The position numbers were made by a program, and so were the translations under genes. DNA of 64,000 bases, taken from the NCBI GenBank assembly GCA_965261585.1, contig CBDHDN010000029.1:186001-250000 (forward strand), in the 5' to 3' direction. Below are positions 26,316-35,928 of the stretch, piece by piece. Source of the DNA: CBDHDN01 sp965261585. Lineage in GTDB: Bacteria; Pseudomonadota; Alphaproteobacteria; UBA6615. Under the pieces are notes generated by a model that was given only the letters and a program-made list of their open reading frames with translations, made no database searches and had not been told where the DNA came from. Numbering within the stretch: the stretch's first letter is position 1; each line of letters starts with the position of its first letter.

Positions 26316-26718
26316 GGGCCTGTTTACAATTAATGCAGCCAGATTATGGCAGCGCACAGACATAGCATGGACAGGAAAGAGGCTGCGGTTTTGTCGTAGC
26401 GGGTGGCGAGCCTTCGGAACTGCTTGATCTTGTTGATGAAGCATTCGACGAGGTGGCGTTCTTTGTAGAGGTGTTTGTCGTAGGGGATCGCCATCGACCG
26501 GGAGCGGTTGGACGGGATCACGGCGACCATGCCGTGCTCTGCGATGACGTCGCGGAACTCGTTGGAGTCATAGGCCTTGTCGGCGAGCAGGTAGGCGCCG
26601 GTCAGGCCCTCGACGAGCGCTCTTGCCTGGGTGCTGTCATGCACCTGGCCGGCGGTGAGAACGAAGCGCAGGGGATTGCCAAGCCCGTCCACGACGATAT
26701 GGATTTTGCTGCTTAGCC
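26316..26718 (-). pseudogene. IS5-family transposase, C-terminal fragment with one IS end
   Basis: Coding remains run from 26718 down to 26330: LSSKIHIVVDGLGNPLRFVLTAG, then LLADKAYDSNEFRDVI, RHLVECFINKIKQFRRLATRYDK, with the catalytic Asp and Glu regions. The left IS end GGGCCTGTTTACAATTAAT lies at 26317-26335. The 5' part was removed where IS21 begins at 26719. Confidence 0.82.
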
Positions 26719-26924
26719 TGTCAAACGGCTTTCAATATTGACCCCCGATCGGCGTACAAAATTGACCCCCCCTGAGCGGCACGGCGGAGGTTGTCCCGGT
26801 AGTCAATAGGGGGGGGACCCGCGCGGCTTCGTGTAGCGCCCTGCGCTACGCGGAGCGAAGCCGCGTGGGGGGGTGCCTGTTGGCCCACCGGGGCAACCGG
26901 GCCGCAGGCACGGCCGGCGCAGGC

Positions 26925-27653
26925 TCAGGAGCGGTTCTTGAAGCGCCAGCTCTCGTTGCCGGTCTCGATGATCTCGCAATGATGGGTGAGACGGTCGAGC
27001 AGCGCGATGGTCATCTTGGGGTCGCCGAAGACGGATGGCCATTCGCCGAAGGCGAGGTTGGTGGTGATGACGATCGAAGTGCGCTCGTAGAGCCGGCTCA
27101 TGAGGTGGAAGAGCAGCTGCCCGCCGGCCTGAGCGAAGGGCAGGTAGCCGAGTTCGTCGAGGATGACGAAGTTGCGTCGGACGAGCTGGTCTGCGGTGCG
27201 GCCCTGGCGCCCGGCACGGAGTTTGGCCTCGAGGTGGTTGACCAGGTCGACGACGTTGTAGCACCGGCCGCGTGCGCCCTTTCGGATGCAGGACCGCGCG
27301 ATGGCGACGGCGAGATGGGTCTTGCCGGTGCCGGTGCCGCCGACCAGGACGATGTTGCGCTTGCCCTCCAGGAAGCCGCCGCCGGCGAGCTCCTGGATCA
27401 GGGGCTCGTTGACCGGCGAGGCGGCGAAGTCGAAGTCGGCCAGCTCCTTGGCCGTCGGCAGCCTGGCGGACGCCATCTGGTACTTGATGGAGCGCGCCTG
27501 CTTGTCGGCGATCTCGACCTGCAGCAGCGTACCGATGATCTGCTGCACCGGATGGCGGCGCTTGAGCCCGTCGGCGAGGATATCGTCGTAGGCGGCGCGC
27601 ATGCCTGCGAGCTTCAGCGCCGTCATCATCGCCAGCACCTCATGACGCTCCAT
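26925..27653 (-). CDS. istB: IS21 helper ATPase IstB
   Basis: 242-residue AAA+/DnaC-like ATPase that assists the transposase. Walker A GGTGTGKTHLAVA (about 104-116), Walker B FVILDELGYLP (about 160-170), sensor region VITTNLAFGEW and DRLTHH. The start overlaps the end of istA by 14 bases. Confidence 0.92.
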   Translation of the reverse strand: MERHEVLAMMTALKLAGMRAAYDDILADGLKRRHPVQQIIGTLLQVEIADKQARSIKYQMASARLPTAKELADFDFAASPVNEPLIQELAGGGFLEGKRNIVLVGGTGTGKTHLAVAIARSCIRKGARGRCYNVVDLVNHLEAKLRAGRQGRTADQLVRRNFVILDELGYLPFAQAGGQLLFHLMSRLYERTSIVITTNLAFGEWPSVFGDPKMTIALLDRLTHHCEIIETGNESWRFKNRS

Positions 27654-29154
27654 GACCGGCCTCCCTCAGGCTGTCATAGCGCTGGCAATCGGCAACCGGC
27701 TGGTGACGGAGTTGCAGGCCCTCGGGCGTCGGGATGGTTGCCGGCGGCGCCGGCTGGCGCTGCCGGGAGAGGATGTTGAGCACGACGTCGGCGCTGCAGG
27801 CGCCGCAGTCGAGCGCTTCGGCGCAGGCCGCCTCGACCGCCTCCAGTCCGTCCTCCAGCACGGCCGCGAGCACCTTGACGAACTGCCGGTCGCCGTCGTC
27901 GTGGCCCGCGAGCCGGGTTCGCAGGCGGCCGAGCGCGTTGGGCAACTGCCAGCCCTTGAAGGGCGCGCCATTGCGCAGCGCGCCGGGCTTCCTCGTCAGG
28001 ATCGGCACGTAGTGCCACGGATCGTAGGCGACCTGGCCGCGCCCGAAGCTGCGGGGATGCTCGGCGACGATCTCGCCGTCCTGGCGGATGGCGATCCGAT
28101 CGGCATAGGCCCGCACGTCCACCGGTCGCCCCACCGCGCGTGCCGCGACGCTGTACTGGTTGTTGTCGAAGCGCACCAGACAGGTCTTGGAAACCGCTAC
28201 CTCAGTGGCATGGAAACCGTCGAAGGGGCCGCGGTACGCCGTCAGGAAGGGCCGCTCCTCCTCGAACACCTGCCACACCGTCTTGCCCGGGATCGTCGGA
28301 TGCGGATGCTTCTTGGCGTCCTTGATGCACCGATCCATCAGCCACTCGTTGATCTCGGCGTAGGAGCGGCCCCGCGGGCTGGGCACGAACAGGCGGCCGC
28401 GAACGTCACCCACCTGCCTCTCGACCTGCCCCTTCTCCCAGCCAGCCCCTGGCGTGCACGCCACAGGCTCCACCAGATGGTGGATACACATCTCCTGGAA
28501 GCGGCGGTTGTAGTCCCGCTTCTTGCCCACGAACACCGTGCTCACCGCCGTCTTCATGTTGTCGTAGATGCCTCGCCGGCAGACCCCGCCGAAGAAGCGG
28601 AAGGCGCGCTCATGCGCCTCGAACACCATCTCCTGGCTCTCGCGCGGGAAGCTCTGAACCAGCTGCATCCGGCTGTAGCAGAGCCGCATGTGCGCCGCCT
28701 TTACCCGGGTCGTCACACCCGACAGGCGCGCGTACTCGTGGCTCCAGTCGAACTGGTAGGCCTCGCCGGGATCGAAGCTCAGCGGCACAAAGGCCTGCGA
28801 CGGCGACAACAGCCGCCACCGGCGCCGCCAGGCCCTGGCATAGCGCCGAACCGCGTCATAGCCGCCCTCATAGCCCAGCGACGCAAGGTCTTCATGAATC
28901 CGCAGAAGAGACAGCCGATCCTTGCGTGCCTTCTTCTCGTTGGCCTTCAGCTGGCGCTCAAGTTCCTCCACCCACGGCCCCAGCTTCGGCATCGGCTGGA
29001 TCTTGCGCTCGTAGCTGAACGAGGTCTCATCGCCCCGCACCACCTTGCGCACCGTGTTCTTCGAAACCCTCAAATCCCGGGCGATCTTCTTGATCGGAAC
29101 GCCCCTCACCAGATGATCCAGACGGATCTTCGCGATCGTTTCCACTACCAGCAT
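27640..29154 (-). CDS. istA: IS21 transposase IstA
   Basis: 504 residues. Helix-turn-helix KKIARDLRVSKNTVRKVVRG near the N-terminus; rve core with Asp in YQFDWSHEY, Asp in IYDNMKTAV and Glu in GWEKGQVERQVG. ATG 29154 preceded by GAGGTGAGGGGGAG is chosen over an in-frame start 18 codons earlier. Appears intact. Confidence 0.9.
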   Translation of the reverse strand: MLVVETIAKIRLDHLVRGVPIKKIARDLRVSKNTVRKVVRGDETSFSYERKIQPMPKLGPWVEELERQLKANEKKARKDRLSLLRIHEDLASLGYEGGYDAVRRYARAWRRRWRLLSPSQAFVPLSFDPGEAYQFDWSHEYARLSGVTTRVKAAHMRLCYSRMQLVQSFPRESQEMVFEAHERAFRFFGGVCRRGIYDNMKTAVSTVFVGKKRDYNRRFQEMCIHHLVEPVACTPGAGWEKGQVERQVGDVRGRLFVPSPRGRSYAEINEWLMDRCIKDAKKHPHPTIPGKTVWQVFEEERPFLTAYRGPFDGFHATEVAVSKTCLVRFDNNQYSVAARAVGRPVDVRAYADRIAIRQDGEIVAEHPRSFGRGQVAYDPWHYVPILTRKPGALRNGAPFKGWQLPNALGRLRTRLAGHDDGDRQFVKVLAAVLEDGLEAVEAACAEALDCGACSADVVLNILSRQRQPAPPATIPTPEGLQLRHQPVADCQRYDSLREAGHGAS

Positions 29155-29272
29155 CTCCCCCTCACCTCGTCCGTCCAATGACAAGGCGCGTTCATGGGCA
29201 CAAACCATGGGGGGGTCAATTTTGGACGCCGATTACCCCCAACAGGGGGTCAATTTTCCACGCTTAACAACA

Positions 29273-29287
29273 GACTGAGTCGGTGCA
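29273..29287. mobile_element. MITE end fragment
   Basis: GACTGAGTCGGTGCA matches the right end of the MITE at 10736-10836 and is followed by CTAG (29288-29291). The remaining ~86 bases are missing, replaced by the IS21 element that ends at 29269. Confidence 0.8.
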
Positions 29288-29291
29288 CTAG

Positions 29292-31294
29292 CTGCCGCAA
29301 CTTGTCCACGGCATCGGAGAAGCGGCGTACGGCCAACTGAGCGCGCCCGACGACCTCCAACAGCGCCGGGTCCTGCGGAAAAGCGATCAGCCAATCCTCG
29401 GTGACGCTCAGCGCCAGCTCCGTGCGGCCGGTCTGCAGGTACAGCTGGCCGAGGCGTACGCGCGGCGGCAGGCTGTTCGGATGGGTCTCGATCGCCCGCT
29501 CCAGGCTCGCCAGCGCCGCCACGAAATCGCCACTACCCCGATCGATGTCAGCGAGCCGCATGAGCGTGCCGAGGTCGTCCGGATGGTGTTCCAGGACGTC
29601 GAGGATGAGCTGGCGGGCGGTGTCGACGTTGCCTCGCCGCAGCTCCAGAGTGGCTAGTGCACCGACTCAGTCAGAGCCGTCACAGTGGAAACCTGATTCT
29701 GAATACAAAACAACGGGTTACTCCAGCGCACGGTGAATCATTTGTCTGGATCGGTGCACTAGATTGCTGCTGGCGTCGGGCGCGCCTGGCTGGACCTCGA
29801 CGGCCCGGGTGAACGCGACGTGGGCGGCGACCTCATCCTCGAGACCCAAATAGGCGATCCCCGCGAGGACATAGCCGGCTGCGTCGTCGGGTCGCAGCGC
29901 CTGCAACCGCTCGGCCGACACAACCGCCTTGTCGAACTCGCGCGCCCGCAACTGCGCCAGAATCAGCACCACCTGGGCCCGATCAAGCTCGGGATTGGTC
30001 TGTACCGCCCGGCTGAGCGCATCGATCCCCTGCTCGACCTCGCCCAGCGCAACCTGAATGAGGCCGAGCTGCGCCTGCGCCGCGGCGCTGTCCGGATCGA
30101 GGGCCGCCAGCCGCTCGAAATAGGTCCGCCCGGCCTGCAGATCCTGGGTCTCCAGCGCGGCGCTGCCGATCATCGTTAGCAATTGCGCATCGCCCTCGGT
30201 GCCGGCCACGAGGGGGCTTAGCGTGATCACGGCCTGGCTGGCGTCGCCGAGCCGCAGCTGGACCTCGCCGAGCAAGCGCCTGGCCTGCTGATCCTCCGGA
30301 ACAGCCGTCACGTAATCCTGCAGATAGGATCGCGCCTGCTCGTGCTGGCCTTCAGCGAAGCTTGCCGCGCCGGCGAGCAGCTGGCTCGGACGGTGATCCG
30401 GGATCGCCGCGAGCGCGCGCTCCCCGTGCAGCTTGGCCGACCGGTAGTCGCCGGCCTCATACGCGATGATGGCGCGCATGTAGTTGGCCAGCGGATAGCT
30501 CGGTGAATCCTTCAAAATTGTGTCGAGATGGGCGATCGCCTGGGTGTTCTTGGACTGGGCCATGAGGGCCTGGACGAGCCGCGCCCGATAGAACGGGTCA
30601 TCCGGGGCGGCATTGACCAATGTGACGAAAGCGACCTCGGACGCCGCGTAGTCGCCCTGGGAATAACTGAGATCGCCGGCCAGCTCGATCACGGATGGAC
30701 CATCGGGCGCCAGCTGCATCGCGTCTTCAAGGACAACGGTGGCGTGGGCGAAATCGGCCTGCTGCAGCGCCGTCCGGGCCAAGCCGACATGGGCGTCGAC
30801 ACTGCTCCGATCCGGGCCGCCCGAAATGCCGCCTCGGCGGCGTCCAGATCGGCCAGGCTGCCGTAGGCCCGACCCCGCACCACCAAGACCGCCGCGCGCG
30901 CGGAGCCCGCCGGCGCGGCCGCGGCCTCGGCCGCGTCCAGCGCGTCTTCGTAGCGTCCCTGCAGCAACATGACGCGGGCAAGCGGCACCGCCAGTACCGC
31001 CGCGTCCACGCCCAGGTCGAGGGCCCGCCTGAGCTCTTTCTCAGCACTGTTGGCATCGCCGAGCTCGATGTAGTTCTCACCGAGCAGCTGACGTGCGCGG
31101 GCGTTCGCAGGGTCTTCGCGAACGGCGTTCTTCAGCTCGATGACGCTGGCCCGATGAGCGCCGGACTCGTACAGCACCGCGGCACGGTCGATGACCTCAT
31201 CGACGTTGATCGAGCGATCACAGGCTACGAGCACGCCTGTCAGCAGGACAATGGCACCAACCCGACGCAGCGGTAATACAGACGTAATGTTCAT
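29292..31294 (-). pseudogene. prsT: PEP-CTERM system TPR-repeat lipoprotein PrsT, disrupted
   Basis: Large TPR protein associated with exosortase/PEP-CTERM exopolysaccharide loci. The N-terminus has a lipoprotein signal (VGAIVLLTGVLVAC, Cys at about 24) and then continuous TPR units (ARARQLLGENYIELGDANSA, AQAQLGLIQVALGEVEQGID and others). Start ATG 31294 with AAGGTG upstream. Three lesions are visible. A frameshift lies near 30820, between AAFRAAR and SSVDAHVGLARTAL. A 101-bp MITE sits at 29658-29758; removing it and one CTAG restores the frame. A second MITE end plus IS21 removes the C-terminus at 29288. The known family is about 900 residues; about 630 codons remain. Confidence 0.82.
29658..29758. 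mobile_element. 101-bp MITE with CTAG target duplication, copy 2
   Basis: Inverted relative to copy 1 and nearly identical. It is flanked by CTAG at 29654-29657 and 29759-29762. It sits inside prsT and introduces stops in the host frame. Confidence 0.93.
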
Positions 31295-31356
31295 CTTCAA
31301 CACCTTTGCAAAAACAAGGTTCTACCTGACGGACCCCGCGTGATAACGATCCGCAA

Positions 31357-32379
31357 TCAGGCCCCGGTCGCGGTTGCCGGGCTGTTTTGTTTCTCTGTCA
31401 AACGCCGCTCCCAGGCGAGCGCCGTGCGCACGATCAGCGCCAAGTCGTCGTATCTGGGCTGCCAGTCCAGCACGCGGCGGATCTCGTCGTTGGCGGCGAC
31501 GAGCTCGGCAATATCACCGGGCCGCCGCGGGCCCGCTCGCTTCGTGAGCTCACTGCCGGTTTCGCGCTCAACGGCTTCCAGGACGTCCCGGACCGAGTAG
31601 CCGCGCCCGTAACCGCAATTGAGGACGAGGTTCTCGCCACCCGCCAGCAGATGGCGCAGGGCCAGGACATGGGCGTCGACTAGATCGGTGACATGGATGT
31701 AATCGCGCAGACAAGTGCCGTCGGGCGTGTCGTAGTCGTCGCCGAATATGTCGATCCAACCCTGCGTGCCAACCGCAGTCTGACAGGCCCGCTTCAGCAG
31801 ATGCGTGGCGGCCGGGGAGGACTGGCCGGTACGCCCCTGCGGGTCGGCGCCGGCGACGTTGAAGTAGCGCAACGCCGCATAGTGAAGGCCGCTGGCCACC
31901 GCCGTGTCGCGCAATATCCACTCCACCATCAGCTTCGACGTCCCATACGGACTGGAGGGATTCTTCGGCGCGTCCTCGCGGACCGGGGTGACCTCGGGCT
32001 CCCCATAGACCGCGGCGGTCGATGAGAAGATGAAGGCGTCCACACCGCCGGCGAGGCAGGCCGCAATGAGCGTACGGCTCGCCGCCGTGTTATTCTCGTA
32101 GTACTTGAGCGGATCCGCCACGGATTCCGGTACGACGATGCTCCCGGCGAAATGCATGACCGCGCCGATCCCGAGTTGCTCGATCGTCGACTCGATGAGC
32201 GTCGCGTCGCCGACTTCACCGACGATCAGTGGCACGTCCGCGGGTACGGCCTCGCGGCGGCCGGCCGAAAGATCGTCCACGACGGCAACCTTGAAGCCAG
32301 CCTCGCGCAGGCCGAGGACCGCGTGACTCCCGATGTAACCGGCACCACCGGTTACCAGTACATTGACCTGTTCAGTCAT
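31357..32379 (-). CDS. galE: UDP-glucose 4-epimerase
   Basis: Interconverts UDP-glucose and UDP-galactose for polysaccharide precursors. 340 residues, typical GalE length. NAD-binding TGGAGYIGSHAV (about 10-21), Ser-Tyr-Lys triad with SSTAAVYGEP and YGTSK (Tyr/Lys near 150-154), and the C-terminal RAGPRRPGDIAELVA. Start ATG 32379. Neighbours prsT and a VanZ-like gene point to an exosortase-linked exopolysaccharide locus. Confidence 0.92.
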   Translation of the reverse strand: MTEQVNVLVTGGAGYIGSHAVLGLREAGFKVAVVDDLSAGRREAVPADVPLIVGEVGDATLIESTIEQLGIGAVMHFAGSIVVPESVADPLKYYENNTAASRTLIAACLAGGVDAFIFSSTAAVYGEPEVTPVREDAPKNPSSPYGTSKLMVEWILRDTAVASGLHYAALRYFNVAGADPQGRTGQSSPAATHLLKRACQTAVGTQGWIDIFGDDYDTPDGTCLRDYIHVTDLVDAHVLALRHLLAGGENLVLNCGYGRGYSVRDVLEAVERETGSELTKRAGPRRPGDIAELVAANDEIRRVLDWQPRYDDLALIVRTALAWERRLTEKQNSPATATGA

Positions 32380-32509
32380 CGGATGACCCTGTCGTGAACT
32401 ACACTCATAGATTGTTTGGTATTCAACGGCGGCGGCGCCGGATCGGCGTGTCGGCCAGCATTTCGAACGGTGCGCCAGTTGGGTTTAAGTTCTGTTAACT
32501 GTACCATCA

Positions 32510-33736
32510 CTACGCGACCTCCAGCCGCGGCCGCCTTGGTCCAGCGCGGTGGCGCTCGACGCAAGCAAAGGCTACCAGCCCGATCAGCACACCGACACCG
32601 TTGAACAGCCCGTCCTCGACCTGAACGCTGCGCGTCACGGTGAAGACCTGCATCACCTCCGACGCCACGGAGATTGCCAGCACAGTGGCCAGCAGACCGC
32701 GCCAAGGGACCAGGGGGAACGCCCAGGCGACGAGACAGGCGAATAGCGCGTGGAGAGCGAGGTGCGCCATCACGTCGCGGCTCACCCCCAGGGTCTTGCC
32801 GTCGCCGCGCTCGGGGTCCTTCGGCGGCACCAGTTGCGCCTCCTCGGCGGCCTGGCGGCGGGCGGCGTCCGTCGACGGCGGCGCCTCACCGGCCTCGACG
32901 GCCGGCCCGGCAATGGTCGCTGTCACAGGAAACACCGTGCCGGCGGTGCTGTCACGCCCGGCGAGGCTCGTGGCGAGGTCGACGGCCCAGGCGCCAGCAT
33001 CGGCCACGGTGTTGTTGAGCCGCGGCTGCGGCGCTAGCAGGAGCGCGGCGATAGCCGCGCCGACGATCAGCATGAGATAGCGTTCGCGGCGCCGGTCGCC
33101 GCCGTGCAGCAACGGCAGGGTCGTCCACAGCACGAGCGCGATCCACAGCGTCGCCGCCACCGCCTCCGCCACGGTGAACCAGACCGCCTCGTCCAGCGCA
33201 TCCATCTCCACGTCACGAACCGATAGCGACCCCGACGTGCCTGCAGTGTAGACAAACAGGCGCATGACTTCGGCATCGCCGCTGACCGGGAACACCGACT
33301 CATAACGGCGCCAGTCCGAGTTGCCGGTGAATGTGCCGACCTCGCTCGGCCAATACCACAGCCGTCTGCCGTCCTTGGCATAGCTGTAGAACATAATGCC
33401 ACCGCGCTCCCATGGCCGGACGCCAGGCTCGATCCCATCGGCCGTAACGTCCGCGGCAACGCGAACGTGGCGAAACCGCTGCGGATCCGACAGCGGCTGC
33501 ATGAGCACCGGCACGAGCGCCCCTGGACCGACGGTCAGGATCGCCGCCGGCGGCTCACCGTCCAGCAGCCCAATACCGTTCGGCGTGCTTTCCCAATGGG
33601 CAAAACCGGTCTCGAAACGCAGATTGGGCAACAAGTCGGTCACCACGGTCTGGTACTGGAGGCCGCTATAGAACAGCACCAGGGTCGCCACGCACAGGGC
33701 GAGCAAAGCGATGACTTTGGCATTGTGCGTGGACAC
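32510..33736 (-). CDS. VanZ-like membrane protein with extracytoplasmic domain
   Basis: 408 residues. An N-terminal membrane anchor (VIALLALCVATLVLFYSGL) is followed by a ~150-residue extracytoplasmic domain with carbohydrate-binding-like beta strands (NLRFETGFAHWES ... GGIMFYSYAKDGRRLWYW). Then come a second membrane segment pair and a VanZ-like C-terminus (HLALHALFACLVAWAFPL, ISVASEVMQVFTVTRSVQVEDGLFNGVGVLIG). VanZ-type proteins occur in exosortase/exopolysaccharide clusters. GTG 33736 is the first plausible start, but no good Shine-Dalgarno precedes it and IS630 DNA begins ~45 bases upstream. The true start or promoter may therefore have been displaced. Confidence 0.7.
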   Translation of the reverse strand: MSTHNAKVIALLALCVATLVLFYSGLQYQTVVTDLLPNLRFETGFAHWESTPNGIGLLDGEPPAAILTVGPGALVPVLMQPLSDPQRFRHVRVAADVTADGIEPGVRPWERGGIMFYSYAKDGRRLWYWPSEVGTFTGNSDWRRYESVFPVSGDAEVMRLFVYTAGTSGSLSVRDVEMDALDEAVWFTVAEAVAATLWIALVLWTTLPLLHGGDRRRERYLMLIVGAAIAALLLAPQPRLNNTVADAGAWAVDLATSLAGRDSTAGTVFPVTATIAGPAVEAGEAPPSTDAARRQAAEEAQLVPPKDPERGDGKTLGVSRDVMAHLALHALFACLVAWAFPLVPWRGLLATVLAISVASEVMQVFTVTRSVQVEDGLFNGVGVLIGLVAFACVERHRAGPRRPRLEVA

Positions 33737-33782
33737 TGGAGCCGGCTCGCTCAGGCAATCGCGGCGGCGTAGGCGGGATCCG

Positions 33783-34601
33783 GGGGCGACGCCGATCTAC
33801 ACGGCCGAGACGGGCCGGCGCATCCTGGCGCAGTTGGACGAGCCGCCGCCCGCCGGCTTCGCTCGCTGGACGGCGCCACTGCTGGCCCGGGCGCTGGGCG
33901 ATGTGTCGGACCAGTACATCTGGCGCTTCCTGCGCCGGCAAAAGATCGACCTGGCCGGCCGTAAATCCTGGTGCCAGAGCAACGATCCCGAGTTCGTCCC
34001 CAAGGCGGCCGAGATCGTCGGCCTCTACTTGCACCCGCCGGAGGACGCCATCGTGCTGGCGGTCGACGAGAAGCCGCACATCCAGGCGCTGGAGCGCGCC
34101 CAGGGCTATCTGAAGCTGCCGAACGGGCGCGCCCTGATCGGCCATGGCCACACCTATAAGCGACACGGCACGACGACGCTGTTTGCCGCTCTCAACGTCG
34201 CCAGCGGCGAGGTTCAGGCCGGACACTACGAACGGCGGCGCCGCCGTGAGTTCCTCGACTTCATGAACCGCGTGGTGGCCGCCTATCCCGACCGCGAGAT
34301 CCATGTCGTTCTCGACAACCTGAACACCCACAAGCCCAAGCGCGACCGCTGGCTCAAGGCGCATCCCCATGTCCACTTCCACTTCACGCCCAACTACGCC
34401 AGCTGGCTCAACCAGATCGAGATCTGGTTCTCGATCCTCAGCCGCGCCGCCCTGCACGGCGCCAGCTTCACTTCGCCCCGACAACTCAGGGACGCCATCG
34501 ATGCCTTCATCCACGCCCACAACAAGACCGCCAAGCCTTTCCGTTGGGTCAGCACCAACATCCATCAGAAGAGGCTCAAACCACGTCATCGCGATTTGTG
34601 A
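33783..34601 (+). pseudogene. IS630-family transposase, N-terminally truncated
   Basis: About 272 codons with IS630 features: RRILAQLDEPPPAGFARWTAPLLARALG, Asp in LAVDEKPHIQAL, Asp in HVVLDNLNTHKP, Glu in WLNQIEIWFSIL. The N-terminal helix-turn-helix region is missing. The upstream in-frame extension to 33711 runs into the VanZ-like gene and is not transposase. Confidence 0.85.
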
Positions 34602-34613
34602 TTCCCGGTACTA

Positions 34614-34745
34614 GTCGACCGCTGCCGCACCAACCGCTGGGCGCCACCTGCACTATACGACGCCTATGCGACACGGATCGCCCTCTTCCAAGCCGCACCG
34701 CCACCAGCGGATTGGGATGGTGTCTTCGTCGCGGAGACCAAATAG
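34614..34745 (+). pseudogene. C-terminal gene fragment next to the IS630 end
   Basis: An open plus-strand stretch of about 43 codons ends at TAG 34743-34745 (ALYDAYATRIALFQ, then DWDGVFVAETK). It has the look of a protein C-terminus cut off by the IS630 insertion. No family recognised. Confidence 0.35.
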
Positions 34746-34808
34746 ACGGGCGTGCCGGGCGGCACCGGCCCGTCACCCCAGTGGTCTGACGGCGCGCGTC
34801 TGAACCGC

Positions 34809-35630
34809 CTAGTTCCGGAACAGCGACAGCACCGATTGCTCGGCCTGGCCGGCGAACGAAAGGGCGGCGATACCGAGCTGTTGGCGGGTCTGCAGCGCCA
34901 CCAAATTGGCGCCTTCCTCGTTGATGTCGGCGAGGGTCAACTTCGAGGCGCCCTCGTCGAGGTCGTTCACATACGCCGTCGTGAAATCCAGGCGCGTCTG
35001 CAGCAAGGCGACATTCGAGCCGAGTGACGAGGCGTTGCCGCGCAGGGTCGTCCGCGCCGCGTCCAGCTCGATGATCGCCGCGTCGATCAGGCTCGTCAGG
35101 CTGAAGCTGGCCGCCGACGATATATTCAAGCCCGTGGTCGCCGTGCGCAAATCGACGGAGCCGATGGCCACGATGCTCAGCGAGCTGGTGCCGAACTCGA
35201 CGGTCAGTGTCTGGCCGGTGGCGTTTACCAGGTTGAGCCCCTGATACTCGGCGTCGCGCGCCAGGTTGTCGATCTGTGTGGTCAGGGAATTGTACTGGGT
35301 CACAAGGGCGGTCAGCTCGGTCCCGGTCGCCGACTTGGCGCTGATCGCGATGCCCTTGAGCTGGCCGACCAACTCATCGATCGCTTCCGTCGACTCCAGC
35401 GCCACCTTGATCGAGCTGATGGCCTGATCGATTCCCTCCTTCCGATCGCCAAAGTCCGACGCACGGTCCGTAAGGGCCTTTGCTTCGAAAAAGGCTTTTG
35501 GATCATCCAGGGCGCTGGATACCCTGAGGCCGGTCGCCAGACGGGACTGGGTTCTCGAGATCAGATCACCGGTCAATTGCAGCGACAACAAGTTCGCCCG
35601 TACCGCAGCGCTGAGTGTGATGTCGGCCAT
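34809..35630 (-). CDS. flagellin
   Basis: Filament subunit exported by the flagellar type III system, 273 residues. The conserved N-terminal D0/D1 coiled-coil is seen in AAVRANLLSLQLTGDLISRTQSRLATGLRVSSALDDP (with the usual RL.TG..V.SA.DDP). The C-terminal D0 is GANLVALQTRQQLGIAALSFAGQAEQSVLSLF. The central variable part is short (~100 residues), as in many alphaproteobacterial flagellins. ATG 35630; a sigma-54 promoter lies about 55 bases upstream. Confidence 0.92.
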   Translation of the reverse strand: MADITLSAAVRANLLSLQLTGDLISRTQSRLATGLRVSSALDDPKAFFEAKALTDRASDFGDRKEGIDQAISSIKVALESTEAIDELVGQLKGIAISAKSATGTELTALVTQYNSLTTQIDNLARDAEYQGLNLVNATGQTLTVEFGTSSLSIVAIGSVDLRTATTGLNISSAASFSLTSLIDAAIIELDAARTTLRGNASSLGSNVALLQTRLDFTTAYVNDLDEGASKLTLADINEEGANLVALQTRQQLGIAALSFAGQAEQSVLSLFRN

Positions 35631-35685
35631 GGCTCCAATCCTTCTCCTCGGACATTTGCGAGCGCTACTGCTCTGCCGACCTCAT

Positions 35686-35701
35686 CGCAAAAGCCGTGCC
35701 A
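35686..35701 (-). promoter_or_regulatory. sigma-54 promoter for flagellin gene
   Basis: On the minus strand TGGCACG-GCTT-TTGCG matches the RpoN consensus at every invariant base, with GG and GC 12 bases apart. The predicted transcript starts near 35675, 45 bases before the ATG. Sigma-54 control of late flagellar genes is common in alphaproteobacteria. The rest of 35702-35928 shows no gene. Confidence 0.75.
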
Positions 35702-35928
35702 GAACCTGACATTCTTTCTTTTCAACACTTTATGGCAGTGTCACGTGGGCACGAGCGGGCGGATAGTATGCGCCCGACCAGGCAAAGCTGACCGTCGCGG
35801 CAAAATCTGCCGCGACATGGCCGGCTATTGGCTTGCCATGCGGCCCTCGCCGGCGGCGTCAGCCAGGATGCCGAGGTCAGCGACGACGAGGGCGATTAGG
35901 GCGCGGCCGCGACCCGCGCCCGGCGGTT

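Larger units (their letters stand above)
26719..29269 (-). mobile_element. IS21-family element 1 (2551 bp)
   Basis: The ends read TGTCAAACGG on the left and, reversed, TGTTAAGCGTGG on the right. Each end carries two internal copies of the box AAAATTGACCCCC (left near 26735 and 26758; right near 29213 and 29250), as expected for IS21. It contains istA and istB. The flanks differ (IS5 fragment left, MITE fragment right) and I see no target duplication, so this locus has been rearranged. Confidence 0.88.

Noticed and set aside
27652..29181. 509-codon plus-strand frame opposite istA
   Set aside because: GC-rich shadow of a well-supported transposase; no ribosome binding site or motif.
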